DNA of 64,000 nucleotides from Streptomyces antibioticus (GCF_002019855.1 NZ_CM007717.1:5009798-5073797); one strand, 5' to 3'. Positions 41,870 through 51,137 are shown, counted from the stretch's first letter. Notes: generated from the sequence alone by a model not told the origin. Made by a program: numbers and translations.

Positions 41870-42688
41870 TCAGCCGGCGAAGACCGGGCCGCGCACCACC
41901 GCGCGGGACCTGCGGTACCAGCGCCACGCCACCGTCTTCGCACTGTCGCGGTACGGCGCGACCCGCGCCCCCCGACCGTCGAGCCAGTCCTCGACCTCGG
42001 TGAGCGTATGGCCGCGCCGCACGATCAGCCGCGCGATGCGGTGGTGCTCGTCATGGTCCGAACTCAGCGCGTGGCGTACGGCGGTGGCGGTCTCGTACCC
42101 GGCGGCGGCGGCCGTACGGCGCACCCGGCCGCTGTTGTAGCCGTGCGGGTAGGCGAGATGGCGCACATCATGGCCCAAGGTGTCCTCAAGTACCGCGCGG
42201 GAGGCGCGCAGTTCGTGCGTCAGCTCCCGGGGCGCGAGGGTGTCGAGCTGGGCGTGGGTGACCGTGTGGCTGCCGATCTCCATGCCGGACTGCTCCAGTC
42301 GGACCGTCTCCGCGAGCGTCATCATCGGCGCGGGCGGCAGCAGACTGCGCCCGCCCGGCGCGATCGCGCCGGTGGTGAGGTAGGCGGTGGCGGACAGGTC
42401 CCGCGCGGCCAGCGCCTCGGCGGTCGGCCCGGGCAGGTCGGCGAAGCCGTCGTCGAAGGTGAGCAGCACCGGCCGCGCCGGCAGCGGCGCCCGCCCCGCG
42501 AGGTGGTCGGCGAGCGCGCTGATGGTGACGGGCGTACGGCCGCTGTCGACGACGGCGTCGAGATGCGCGCCGAACTGCTTCGGCGTGACGGTGAATTCGG
42601 CGATCCAGTCCGGCGGGTCCTCCATCACGGCGTGGTAGAGGAACACCGGGATGGCACGGGAGCCGCCCGCGGCCGGGTGGGCGGTCAT
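41870..42688 (-). CDS. CE4 polysaccharide deacetylase
   Basis: A 272-residue NodB-type deacetylase without an obvious signal peptide. The motifs are TFDDGF (77-82, catalytic base Asp and metal Asp), HTVTH (141-145, metal His pair) and AYPHG (179-183). These enzymes remove N-acetyl groups from amino sugars. ATG 42688 overlaps the stop of the GT2 gene by 4 nt, so both are translated together; the lack of a signal peptide suggests it acts on cytoplasmic precursors or is exported by another route. Confidence 0.88.
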   Translation of the reverse strand: MTAHPAAGGSRAIPVFLYHAVMEDPPDWIAEFTVTPKQFGAHLDAVVDSGRTPVTISALADHLAGRAPLPARPVLLTFDDGFADLPGPTAEALAARDLSATAYLTTGAIAPGGRSLLPPAPMMTLAETVRLEQSGMEIGSHTVTHAQLDTLAPRELTHELRASRAVLEDTLGHDVRHLAYPHGYNSGRVRRTAAAAGYETATAVRHALSSDHDEHHRIARLIVRRGHTLTEVEDWLDGRGARVAPYRDSAKTVAWRWYRRSRAVVRGPVFAG

Positions 42689-44109
42689 CGGGACTCCTCG
42701 CGAGGGCCGACGGATCCGTCGCCCCGGTCGTCGACGGAAACACCCGCGAAGGAGACAGCCGTGGCGGCGGAGGCGCTTCTCCCCAGAGGCACACCCCGCA
42801 ACGCCCGCCGCGCCCGCAGATACCCCACCGGCCCGTACAGCATCCCCCGCCGCTGCAACCGCGACAGCCGCCGCGGCCAGGCGTGTGTGCGGGAGTCGTG
42901 CCCACCGGGCACATCCGTCACCGGTGAACCGCCGTCCGCCCCCGTCGCACCGCCGTCCGCCGCCCGGCTCGCCGTGAGGCTCCGCGCGTACGCCGCCCCC
43001 CGCGGCAGCCGCGCCAGGAACGCCGGCAGCAGCGCGGGCCTGTTGACCAGGACCGCCGTGAGATAGGCGGTGAGGCCGGCGCCGTAGCCGAACGCCTGGG
43101 ACTCCAGATCGCGCCAGGTCTCCCGGTGGTGGTGCCAGACCAGGGCGCGCGGGGTGTAGTGCAGCCGGTGGCCCTGGGCGAGGACGCGGACGAACCCGTA
43201 CAGGTCGTCGCCGCCCCGCGCGAGCGTGCCCGCGCCCGTCGCCGGGTCGAAGCCGCCCACCTCGCGCAGCACCGCCGTACGGAAGGCCATGTTGGCGCCG
43301 GAGCCGAAGCGGCCCGCGGTGAACGGGAAGAGGGGTTCGTCGGCGGGCGGGTCGTACGGGTCGTAGGTGCGGGCGGTGAAGCCCTTCGCGAAGCCGCCGT
43401 GGCTCTCCAGGAGCACCTGGGCCGGGGTGCGCAGCCGGGCCGGCAGGATCAGCCCGGTGGCACAGCCGAGGCCGGGGTCGGCGGCGAACGGCGCGGTGAG
43501 TTCGGTGAGCCAGCGCGGATCGGCGACCACGTCGTCGTCGGTGAAGGCGATCACCTCGCCCCGGGCCGCCGCGACGCCCCGGTTGTGCGCGACGGCGAGA
43601 CCGGGCACGGGCTCGGTCACGTACCGCACCCGCTCGGCGTACTTGTGGGCGACGAGGTCCCGGGTCGTGTCGGTCACGGGCGCGTTGTCCACGACGACGA
43701 TCTCGAAGTCCGGGTGGTCCTGGGCGAGCAGCGAGTCGAGCGCGTGGGCGAGCTGTTCGGACCGCTCGCGGGTGGCGACGACGACGGTGACGGACGGCAC
43801 GGTGAGCGCGGAGACGCTCGCGACCGGCCCGCCGCCGTGCTCACGGGCGGCCAGGGCGAGGAGCACCGCCTTCGGATCGGCCCCCTCGGGCACCCGCCCG
43901 AGCAGTGTGCCCACCGGCCGGCCGCCCCGCCTGACCAGCACGAACACCTCGCCGTGTGTGACGGGCGGGCTGCCGGGGCCGGGCCGCAGGGAGCCCGCGC
44001 CGTCCAGTTCGAGTTCGGCGATCTGCACCGCCCCGATCCCGAGGAACCGGTCGATCTCCTCCTGCACCCTCACGGGCACACGGACATGTACACGTCTCGC
44101 GCGGAACAT
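42685..44109 (-). CDS. Family 2 glycosyltransferase
   Basis: A 474-residue GT2 enzyme. After a 110-residue N-terminal domain of unknown type, the GT-A domain starts at VPSVTVVVATRERSEQLAHAL, with the nucleotide-sugar DDD of IAFTDDDVVADPRW and the acceptor-side GGDDLYGFVRVL. Hydrophobic segments near residues 360-385 could anchor it to the membrane. It transfers a sugar to a surface polysaccharide; the donor is unknown. The deacetylase gene overlaps its end. The ATG 44109 lies 40 nt downstream of the FemAB-like gene's end. Confidence 0.88.
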   Translation of the reverse strand: MFRARRVHVRVPVRVQEEIDRFLGIGAVQIAELELDGAGSLRPGPGSPPVTHGEVFVLVRRGGRPVGTLLGRVPEGADPKAVLLALAAREHGGGPVASVSALTVPSVTVVVATRERSEQLAHALDSLLAQDHPDFEIVVVDNAPVTDTTRDLVAHKYAERVRYVTEPVPGLAVAHNRGVAAARGEVIAFTDDDVVADPRWLTELTAPFAADPGLGCATGLILPARLRTPAQVLLESHGGFAKGFTARTYDPYDPPADEPLFPFTAGRFGSGANMAFRTAVLREVGGFDPATGAGTLARGGDDLYGFVRVLAQGHRLHYTPRALVWHHHRETWRDLESQAFGYGAGLTAYLTAVLVNRPALLPAFLARLPRGAAYARSLTASRAADGGATGADGGSPVTDVPGGHDSRTHAWPRRLSRLQRRGMLYGPVGYLRARRALRGVPLGRSASAATAVSFAGVSVDDRGDGSVGPREESR

Positions 44110-44149
44110 GAACCCCCCTGGTTCGCGAACACCGTCACCGCTCTGACCG

Positions 44150-45235
44150 TCACGACCGCCGCAGCCGCCCCGCCCCCTTCAGCACCCGTGCCGCCGTCGC
44201 CGCGAGCCTCGGCCGGCTGCGCACGAAGTGGTGCGCCCGCCGGGACGGCTCACGGCCGAGCCAGTAGAGCGCGGCGCCCACCCCCGGACGCGTCCACGCC
44301 CCCTCGAACACGGGGATCTCCCCGGTCTTCAGCGAGTCCTTGTACTCGGCCGCGCCCCGCCCCAGGTCGAGCAGGCCGATGCCCGCGGCGGCCGCCGCCT
44401 CCGCCATCCGCAGATGCAGCACCAGACCCGGCGAGTACTTCGCGAACTCCGTGTCGTACGACGGGAACCAGCACGCCAGCACGGTCGACGACCGCAGGCC
44501 GAAGTGCGCCGCGATCGGCTTGTCCCCGGCGTACAGGACGGACAGCGTGCCGGAGCACTCCGGCGCGCGCGTCTCGTGCAGGGTGTGCACGAGCCGGGTG
44601 ATCCAGGGCTGCGCGAACCGGTCGCGGCGCCCGGTCCTGCGGTACTGGGCGGACTTCCACGCCATGAGCGTGCGCAGCGCCGCCGGATCGCGTTCGTCGA
44701 ACACGAACCGCAGCTCCCCGACCTGCCGGCCGAGCCTGCGCTCCTTGGCGAGGGTCGTCTTGAGGAACTTCGGCGACTGGGCCCGCAGCACGGACTCGTA
44801 CGTCTCGTAGCCCTTCTCGACGTCGATGACATAGGCGGTGTACTCGGCCGCCGCGTGCGGCACCAGCAGCCCCTGTTCCGCCTCCAGGTTGTCGAAGGCG
44901 AAGCTGGACAGGGAGGCGGCCCGCATCAGTTCGTCGGCGTTCAGCCCGAGGCCGGGGGCCAGGACGGCACCCTGTGCGTCGGAGACGCCGTAGGCGAGGG
45001 CCTGGCCGCGGCCGAGGCGCCCGCGCTCATGGGGCAGGAAGCCGACCGGCTCACGCCCCTCGTACACCACCGCGACCCGCGCGCGCGGCCGTACCCGGCC
45101 GACGGCGTCGGTGAACTCCGGTTCCATGAACGGGTTGCGGGGCGCGGTCGAGGCGGCCCGCAGGGCGCGCCATCGTTCCCGTTCCCCCTCGCCGAGATCC
45201 TTCGGACTCAGCACACGAATGCGCCCACTGCTCAA
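44150..45235 (-). CDS. FemAB/GNAT-like acyltransferase (Acetyltransf_6 type)
   Basis: A 361-residue protein whose C-terminal half (SPKFLKTTLAKERRLGRQVG ... GDKPIAAHFGLRSSTVLACWFPSYDTEFAKYSPGLVLHLRMAEAAAAAGIGLLDLGRGAAEYKDSL) is typical of the acetyltransferases related to FemAB that occur in polysaccharide clusters. They transfer acyl or aminoacyl groups to sugars or peptides. The TTG at 45235 is used as the start because a GGGGGG stretch lies 6 nt upstream and conserved sequence follows soon; an ATG at 45325 would add 30 residues that look non-coding. The start is therefore uncertain. Confidence 0.75.
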   Translation of the reverse strand: MSSGRIRVLSPKDLGEGERERWRALRAASTAPRNPFMEPEFTDAVGRVRPRARVAVVYEGREPVGFLPHERGRLGRGQALAYGVSDAQGAVLAPGLGLNADELMRAASLSSFAFDNLEAEQGLLVPHAAAEYTAYVIDVEKGYETYESVLRAQSPKFLKTTLAKERRLGRQVGELRFVFDERDPAALRTLMAWKSAQYRRTGRRDRFAQPWITRLVHTLHETRAPECSGTLSVLYAGDKPIAAHFGLRSSTVLACWFPSYDTEFAKYSPGLVLHLRMAEAAAAAGIGLLDLGRGAAEYKDSLKTGEIPVFEGAWTRPGVGAALYWLGREPSRRAHHFVRSRPRLAATAARVLKGAGRLRRS

Positions 45236-45509
45236 CCTGACCCCCCGATCAAGTCCCCCCTGGACACCTGGACGGTACCGCTCCACACCGGGCGTGCGGT
45301 AGGTAGCGGAGCATGTTGTTGCCAACCGGTGCAGAAGGCTTTAACCGGTCTGTACCCGACGATGCGCCGAAACCGGTTCCGGGGCCTTCGACCGGCACCG
45401 TGAGCGTCTCCGGTCAACTGTGGCAGGGGAGTTGGCAGAAGCGGACCGGACTTCGCCCTCGTCCGGTTCGCGTCGAGTCCGAGGGGTGCGGGATACGTAT
45501 TCTCTGATC

Positions 45510-46334
45510 ATGGCCGCACCCCTCGCATATGCCGCGCGCACCGCGTACTCCCTCATCGCCACCGACCTGGACGGAACGCTGCTCCGCGGCGACGACACCT
45601 TCTCCGACCGGTCGCTCGACGCGCTCGCGCGGGTGGCGGCCGCCGGCGCACGCCATCTGGTCGTGACGGGCCGACCGGCGCCCCGCGTAAGGCCGTTGCT
45701 CGACCGCCTGCACAGCAGGGGGCTCGCGGTGTGCGGCCAGGGCGCGCAGTTGTACGACGCCGGCGCGAACCGACTGCTCTGGTCGGTCACCCTGGACCGG
45801 GAGTTGGCCGAGACCGCGCTCGGCAAGATCGAGGCCGAGGTCGGGCAGGTGTACGCGGCCGTCGACCAGGACGGCGTCGACGGGCTCACCCTCATCGAGC
45901 CCGGCTACGAGATGCCGCACCCGACCCTTCCGGCGCTGCGCGTCGCCTCCCGGGACGACCTGTGGTGCGAGCCGATCAGCAAGGTGCTGCTGCGCCATCC
46001 GGCCCTGTCCGACGACGAGTTGGCGGCGACGGCCCGCTCGGTGGTGGGCTCGCTCGCCACGGTCACCATGTCCGGGCCCGGCACGGTGGAGCTCCAGCCG
46101 TGCGGGATCACCAAGGCGACCGGCCTGGCGCTGGCCGCCGAGCACCTCGGCGTCGGCCCGGCGGAGACCGTCGCCTTCGGGGACATGCCCAACGACATCC
46201 CGATGTTCGTGTGGGCCGGGCACGGGGTGGCGATGGCCAACGCGCACCCGGAGCTGAAGGCGCTGGCCGACGAGGTGACGACGTCGAACGAGGACGACGG
46301 CGTGGCCGTCGTCCTCGAACGTCTCTATCCCTGA
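45510..46334 (+). CDS. HAD superfamily (Cof-type) phosphatase
   Basis: A 274-residue Cof-like HAD hydrolase. The nucleophile motif is TDLDGTLL (Asp19, Asp21), motif II is VVTGRPAPRV, and the C-terminal GDMPNDIPMF supplies the metal-binding acidic residues. These enzymes dephosphorylate sugar phosphates, PLP or flavin nucleotides; the substrate is unknown. ATG 45510 has no ribosome-binding site, but TATTCT lies 6 nt before it, so the mRNA may be leaderless. An upstream in-frame start at 45420 has no supporting homology. It converges on the transglycosylase gene with a terminator between. Confidence 0.9.
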   Translation: MAAPLAYAARTAYSLIATDLDGTLLRGDDTFSDRSLDALARVAAAGARHLVVTGRPAPRVRPLLDRLHSRGLAVCGQGAQLYDAGANRLLWSVTLDRELAETALGKIEAEVGQVYAAVDQDGVDGLTLIEPGYEMPHPTLPALRVASRDDLWCEPISKVLLRHPALSDDELAATARSVVGSLATVTMSGPGTVELQPCGITKATGLALAAEHLGVGPAETVAFGDMPNDIPMFVWAGHGVAMANAHPELKALADEVTTSNEDDGVAVVLERLYP

Positions 46335-46357
46335 CCGACTCCCGATCCGGGGGTCGG
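46335..46357. terminator. Bidirectional hairpin between HAD and transglycosylase genes
   Basis: CCGAC-T-CCC and GGG-G-GTCGG form a 9-bp stem (with one T-G pair) around a 5-nt loop. It fills almost the whole 29-nt gap between the converging stops at 46334 and 46364. Confidence 0.75.
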
Positions 46358-46363
46358 CTCGGC

Positions 46364-46849
46364 TCAGTACGCGCCGAACACGTTGTCGATCGAGCCGTAG
46401 CGCGCGGCCGCGTAGTTGCAGGCGGCGGTGATGTTGGCGACCGGGTCGAACGGGTCGAACGAGGTCCCGGCCACGTGGTACGCGGTGAAGGTCGGGTCGA
46501 TCACCTGGAGCAGGCCCTTGGACGGGGTGCCCTTGGCCGCGTTGGAGTCCCACAGGTTGATGGCGGCCGGGTTGCCCGACGACTCGCGGATGATGTTGCG
46601 GTGGATGCCGTTGTAGCTGCCCGGGATGCGCTTCTCGGCCATGATCGCGAGCGATTCGCGGATCCAGCCGTCCAGGTTGTTGGGGTACCCGGCGACGGTG
46701 GTGCTCGTGTTGCCGGCCGAGGTGGCGGCGGACGCGGTGGTCGCGCCGACGAGCGGCAGGGCGAGCACACCGGCGCCGGCGGCGGCCACGGCGAGGGTGC
46801 GGGCGATACGGGTGCGGCGGGTACGGCGGTGCTGAGCGGCAGCGGGCAT
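46364..46849 (-). CDS. Secreted lytic transglycosylase (SLT-like domain)
   Basis: A 161-residue secreted protein: a basic N-region, a hydrophobic signal segment (about 15-40) ending ASA-AT, then a goose-lysozyme/SLT-like fold. The catalytic Glu is Glu89 in NIIRESSGNP, and GTPSKGLLQVIDPTF is the second family motif. The enzyme would cleave the glycan strands of peptidoglycan. ATG 46849 has GAGAGGA upstream. A c-di-AMP riboswitch occupies the leader directly upstream, so expression probably falls when c-di-AMP is high. Similar leader-gene pairs are known for Streptomyces wall hydrolases such as the resuscitation-promoting factors. Confidence 0.93.
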   Translation of the reverse strand: MPAAAQHRRTRRTRIARTLAVAAAGAGVLALPLVGATTASAATSAGNTSTTVAGYPNNLDGWIRESLAIMAEKRIPGSYNGIHRNIIRESSGNPAAINLWDSNAAKGTPSKGLLQVIDPTFTAYHVAGTSFDPFDPVANITAACNYAAARYGSIDNVFGAY

Positions 46850-47595
46850 GACGAGGTTCCTCTCCGGCGCCTGCGAGGTGAGCTGTCGGGTTCGGGCGGG
46901 AGCTGCCCGGCCGCGTCCGGACGGACGCGACTTCACCCCGAGCCGTACCGTTGTGTCCGTTTTCGTGGACATTTCGGTAGGGCGACTTACCTGGTTCCCC
47001 CGCTCCTGCCATGAGTTCTCGGTGGGTGCCGGGCGGCGGCAGGATTCGGCGTTCCGCTCGACAGGCCGGGAACGTATGCGAGAGCACATGTCCGGAACAA
47101 GAGGCCAATTCACAGTTCGGGCCTATTGACCTTGATCAGGGCTCTATGGGGTGCTTGATCCTTTGTGATCGCAAAGCCTCAACTCGCCTGAGTGGCACGA
47201 GGAGTCGGGGGGTACCCGCAGGGTGTCGCCCCGCGGGGCCGGACCAGGGGGAGTGAGCCAACTCACCGGCATCCACAAGAGGGGTGAAACGGGCAATAAG
47301 CCCATGCTCTGCGTAAAGGGTCGCGGCCCTGTCGGGCTTCCGCATTCCCCCGTATTGCCCACCTTGGATTTGCGGTGAATGTCTCTTCATATCGCCTGAT
47401 CAGAAACATATCGGTCGGGATCCGACACCGCCCGCCCTGACCAGGGCGCCTCCCGGGCGAGTGCATTCGGGCCCGGGCGGACGTGGGGGCTATCGGTGAT
47501 CGAAACGTGACCGGATACGCTGACTTGAGTGAGCGCAGAGACCTATCGACAAACCGCGTAATCGCCCGTAGACACCAGCAGACAGGAGACCCCTC
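46850..47595. other. 746-nt divergent region with riboswitch leader
   Basis: The region between the transglycosylase (minus) and the polyprenyl synthase (plus) holds the c-di-AMP riboswitch (46862-47036) next to the former. The remaining 550 nt have a lower GC content and contain the two promoters, which I could not place, and no convincing gene. Confidence 0.7.
46862..47036 (-). ncRNA. c-di-AMP riboswitch (ydaO-yuaA class)
   Basis: On the minus strand the leader carries the conserved blocks of the ydaO-yuaA aptamer in order: GGAGCGGGGGAACC (within 46981-47010), CGGGGTGAA (within 46919-46940) and CCGCCCGAACCCGACAGCTC, then ACCTCGCAGGCGCCGG (within 46862-46905). This is the classic arrangement seen before Streptomyces cell-wall hydrolase genes, where c-di-AMP binding switches expression off. 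It ends about 13 nt before the transglycosylase start. The outer limits are approximate because the P1 helix was judged by eye. Confidence 0.92.
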
Positions 47596-48606
47596 GTGAC
47601 CGTCGTCGAGCCGTTCGGGCTGAGCGTGCGGGACCAGGCTCTGGAAGCCGATGTCCAGGCCGGACTGGCGGCTGTCGAGGAAGGCTTGCTCGAGGCCACC
47701 AAGAGTGAGGTTCCGTTCATCACGGAAGCCGCACAGCACCTCCTGCGGGCCGGCGGGAAGCGGTTCCGCCCGCTGCTCGTGATGCTCGCGGCGCGCTTCG
47801 GCGACCCGTACGCGCCGGGGGTCGTGCCGTCCGCCGTGGTGGTCGAGCTGACCCATCTGGCGACCCTGTACCACGACGACGTCATGGACGAGGCGGCCGT
47901 GCGGCGCGGGGTGCCCAGCGCCAACGCCCGCTGGGGCAACTCCCTCGCCGTCCTCACCGGCGACTTCCTCTTCGCGCGGGCCTCGCACATCCTGGCCGAC
48001 CTCGGCCCCGAGGCCGTACGGGTCCAGGCCGAGGCGTTCGAGCGGCTGGTCACGGGCCAGATCCTGGAGACCGCGGGACCGGTCGACGGACGGGACCCGG
48101 TCGAGCACTACCTCGACGTGCTCGGCGGCAAGACCGGCTCACTGGTCGCGGTCTCCTGCCGCTTCGGCGCGATGATGTCCGGCGCCGACGACACGGTCGT
48201 CGACGTGCTCACCCAGTACGGCGAGCGGCTCGGCGTCGCCTTCCAGTTGGCGGACGACGTCCTGGACATCGCCTCCGCCTCCCACGAGTCCGGCAAGACG
48301 CCCGGCACCGACCTGCGCGAGGGCGTGCCCACGCTTCCGGTGCTGCGGCTGCGGGAGCGCGCCGCCCGGCAGGGGCTCCCCGAGGACGTCGCGCTGTGCG
48401 AGCTGCTCGACTCCGACCTCAGCGACGACGCCCGGCTCGCCGAGGCGGTCGCCGCGCTGCGCGACCACCCGGCGCTGGAGCAGGCCCGCCGGGACACCGT
48501 GCGCTACGCCAAGGAGGCGCGCGCCGCACTGGCCCCGCTCCCCGAGTGCGACGCGAAGTCCGCGCTGACGGAGCTGTGCGACGCGGTGGTGCACCGGGCG
48601 GGCTGA
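47596..48606 (+). CDS. Long-chain polyprenyl diphosphate synthase (probable menaquinone side chain)
   Basis: A 336-residue trans-isoprenyl diphosphate synthase. The first Asp-rich motif is DDVMD (94-98), the second is DDVLD (220-224), and GGKRFRP (54-60) binds the pyrophosphate. The residues before the first motif (LATLYH) are small, which fits a long-chain product such as octa- or nonaprenyl diphosphate for menaquinone. Length and position match the enzyme next to the nuo region in other Streptomyces. Start GTG 47596 with GGAG upstream. A 13-bp direct repeat with 18-nt period spans its stop. Confidence 0.92.
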   Translation: MTVVEPFGLSVRDQALEADVQAGLAAVEEGLLEATKSEVPFITEAAQHLLRAGGKRFRPLLVMLAARFGDPYAPGVVPSAVVVELTHLATLYHDDVMDEAAVRRGVPSANARWGNSLAVLTGDFLFARASHILADLGPEAVRVQAEAFERLVTGQILETAGPVDGRDPVEHYLDVLGGKTGSLVAVSCRFGAMMSGADDTVVDVLTQYGERLGVAFQLADDVLDIASASHESGKTPGTDLREGVPTLPVLRLRERAARQGLPEDVALCELLDSDLSDDARLAEAVAALRDHPALEQARRDTVRYAKEARAALAPLPECDAKSALTELCDAVVHRAG

Positions 48607-48901
48607 ACCGCCACCGGGGGCTGAACCGCCGTTCCCCTCTCCCGCGGTCCCCCTCCGCTTCCGTCCCTGGTGCGTCGTCGCGCGACCCCTACGGGTCCGG
48701 GCGGGCCACCGCCCTCGGTTGTCATACCGGAGGCGTACACGGAGTTGAGTCCTCGGGGTGACGCTTCGTCGGCGCCGATTTGGTCAGATGGACATCACGG
48801 AAAACACCACTCCTCACCGATTCGGGTGAGAATGGCGGCTCGGGGTGGGGACGTTCGCACGTGAGAGACCGGCCGCCGCCGACGACGGAGGTAAGGCACA
48901 C

Positions 48902-50152
48902 ATGGCACCGAACGCAACCGACGACAACACGACCGCCGGGGAGGCAGACGACCTGCGCGTCGGGCGGCGCAAGGCCGTGCGGTACGTCGTCCCGGTCACC
49001 GTGGTGGGCGTGGCGGCGGCGACGATCGGGCTGGTCCCGGCGCTCGCCGACTCCGGCGACCCCGACCTGCCGAAGATCACCGCACAGCAGCTCATCGACA
49101 AGATCGCCGCGTCGGACGTCGAGCAGTTGTCCGGCACCGTGAAGATCACCACCGACCTGGGCCTGCCCGACCTCGGCGGGCTGGAGAGCGGACTGCTCTC
49201 CGGTGCCACCGGCGGCGGCGACGGATCGTCCGCCGACCCGTCCGCCAAGCTCACCGAACTCGCCTCGGGCACCCACACCCTGCGCGTCGCCACCGACGGC
49301 CCGGACCGCCAGAAGCTCTCCCTCCTGGAGGACGCGTCCGAGTACAGCGTCATCCACGACGGCAAGGACGTGTGGGGGTACGACAGCGCCTCCAACGAGG
49401 TCTACCACTCCACCACCGAGGCGAGCGGAAAGGCGGGGGAGAAGCCTCCGGCCACGCCCGAGGGCCTCACCGAGGAGGCGCTCAAGGCGGTCGACGACAC
49501 CACGTCGGTGACCGTCGACGGCACGGTCCACGTGGCAGGACGCGACGCCTACCGCCTGGTGATCAAGCCGAAGCAGTCCGGGTCCACGGTCGGCGCGATC
49601 AGCATCGCGGTGGACGCGAAGACGGGCCTGCCGCTGAAGTTCACGCTCACCCCGGCGAGCGGCGGCTCCGCCGTCGTGGACGCGGGCTTCACCCAGGTCA
49701 GCTTCGCCAAGCCCGCCGCGTCCACCTTCGACTTCACCCCGCCCAAGGGCGCGAAGGTCACCGAGGCGGACGACGTCGAGGCGGCACCGGAGGACCTCGG
49801 CGGGTCCCCGCTGCCCGGCGGCGGCCTCGCCGGGGAGCTGGGCGGTCCCGAGGGCGGCCCCGAGGGCGGCCACAAGGTCGTCGGCGAGGGCTGGACCTCG
49901 GTGGCCGTCCTGGAGACCGGCGGCGAGGGCGTCCCCTCGGACTCCGAGCTGAACTCCGAACTCGGCTCCGAGGCCGGCGGCGCGCTCAGCGGCTTCCTCG
50001 GCTCCTTCGGCGACAAGGTGAACGGCAAGTTCGGCTCCGGCACCGTCTTCTCCACCCGGCTGATCAACGCCCTGGTCACGGACGACGGCACGGTCTACGT
50101 CGGCGCCGTCACCAAGGACGCCCTGGTCAAGGCCGCCGACTCGGCGAAGTGA
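48902..50152 (+). CDS. LolA/MucB-like membrane-anchored protein
   Basis: A 416-residue exported protein: cytoplasmic start, a single hydrophobic helix (about 24-45), then an extracytoplasmic domain of the LolA/LppX-like type (QLSGTVKITTDLGLPDL ... GKDVWGYDSASNEVYHST ... VAGRDAYRLVIKPKQSG ... VDAKTGLPLKFTL), which holds hydrophobic ligands in a half-barrel. A Gly-rich linker follows, then a second short domain (FSTRLINALVTDDGTVYVGAV). Start ATG 48902 has GGAGG 10 nt upstream. The ABC exporter genes follow after 7 nt, so the protein probably works with them, possibly in lipid or lipoprotein handling. Function not established. Confidence 0.85.
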   Translation: MAPNATDDNTTAGEADDLRVGRRKAVRYVVPVTVVGVAAATIGLVPALADSGDPDLPKITAQQLIDKIAASDVEQLSGTVKITTDLGLPDLGGLESGLLSGATGGGDGSSADPSAKLTELASGTHTLRVATDGPDRQKLSLLEDASEYSVIHDGKDVWGYDSASNEVYHSTTEASGKAGEKPPATPEGLTEEALKAVDDTTSVTVDGTVHVAGRDAYRLVIKPKQSGSTVGAISIAVDAKTGLPLKFTLTPASGGSAVVDAGFTQVSFAKPAASTFDFTPPKGAKVTEADDVEAAPEDLGGSPLPGGGLAGELGGPEGGPEGGHKVVGEGWTSVAVLETGGEGVPSDSELNSELGSEAGGALSGFLGSFGDKVNGKFGSGTVFSTRLINALVTDDGTVYVGAVTKDALVKAADSAK

Positions 50153-50159
50153 GGGGCTG

Positions 50160-51137
50160 ATGGGGGAGCCGGGGAACGACGCCCCTGAGGGCGAAGGCCG
50201 CGACGGCGGTGACGTCATCCGCACCCGTGGCCTCACCAAGCGGTACCGCGGCGGCCAGCTCGCCGTGGACCGCCTGGACCTCGCCGTCCCGGCGGGCAGC
50301 GTCTTCGGCTTCCTCGGCCCCAACGGCTCCGGCAAGACCACCACCATCCGCATGCTGATGGGGCTGATCGAGCCCACGGCCGGTTCGGCGCACGTCCTGG
50401 GGCAGCCCGTGCCCCGGGCCGCGCGCCGGGTCCTGCCCCAGGTCGGCGCCCTCATCGAGGGCCCGGCCCTCTACGGCTTCCTCTCCGGCCGCGACAACCT
50501 CCTGCGCCTGGACGCCGCCGACCCGACCGCGGATCCGCGCACCCGGGGGACCCGGGTCGCGGCGGCGCTGGACCGGGTCGGGCTGACGGCGGCGGCCGGG
50601 AAGAAGGCCAGGGCGTACTCGCTCGGCATGAAACAGCGGCTCGGCCTGGCCGCCGCCCTGCTCCGGCCCCGCCGGCTGCTCGTCCTCGACGAACCGACCA
50701 ACGGACTCGACCCGCAGGGCATGCGGGAGATCCGCGCCCTGGTCAGGGAGCTGGCCTCGGACGGCACGACCGTCTTCCTCTCCTCCCACCTCCTCGACGA
50801 GATCGAGCAGGTGTGCACGCACGCCGCGGTGATGGCCCAGGGCCGGCTGATCACCCAGGGCGCGGTGGCCGACCTCGCGGCGGGCGCGCGCGGCCGTCTG
50901 GTGGTCACCACACCGGACACCGGCGACGCGGCCCGGGTGCTGAAGGAACAGGGCGCGGCGGACGTCACGGCCGAGGAGGACCGGGTCACCGCCGACCCGC
51001 CGGACCGCGACCTCGCCGAGGTGACCGCCGCCCTGGTGACGGCCGGGGTCCGCGTCCGCGGCCTCACCGTGGAACGGGCCTCCCTGGAGGACGCGTTCGT
51101 GGCGCTCACCGGAGAGGGATTCGATGTCGCGGGCTGA
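50160..51137 (+). CDS. ABC exporter ATPase (ABC-2 type)
   Basis: A 325-residue ATPase of the drug/antibiotic exporter type: Walker A GPNGSGKTTT (53-62), signature YSLGMKQRLGLAAALL, Walker B LLVLDEPTNGLDP, switch His in SSHLLDEIEQV, and a C-terminal DUF4162-like extension (after about residue 230). It overlaps the permease gene by 14 nt. The operon LolA-like protein-ATPase-permease suggests ATP-driven transfer of a hydrophobic compound to or from the LolA-like protein, by analogy only. Confidence 0.92.
   Translation: MGEPGNDAPEGEGRDGGDVIRTRGLTKRYRGGQLAVDRLDLAVPAGSVFGFLGPNGSGKTTTIRMLMGLIEPTAGSAHVLGQPVPRAARRVLPQVGALIEGPALYGFLSGRDNLLRLDAADPTADPRTRGTRVAAALDRVGLTAAAGKKARAYSLGMKQRLGLAAALLRPRRLLVLDEPTNGLDPQGMREIRALVRELASDGTTVFLSSHLLDEIEQVCTHAAVMAQGRLITQGAVADLAAGARGRLVVTTPDTGDAARVLKEQGAADVTAEEDRVTADPPDRDLAEVTAALVTAGVRVRGLTVERASLEDAFVALTGEGFDVAG

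Noticed and set aside
47136..47390. Possible small minus-strand gene upstream of the riboswitch
   Set aside because: Low coding bias, no ribosome-binding site and it lies in the region expected to hold the promoter of the riboswitch transcript.
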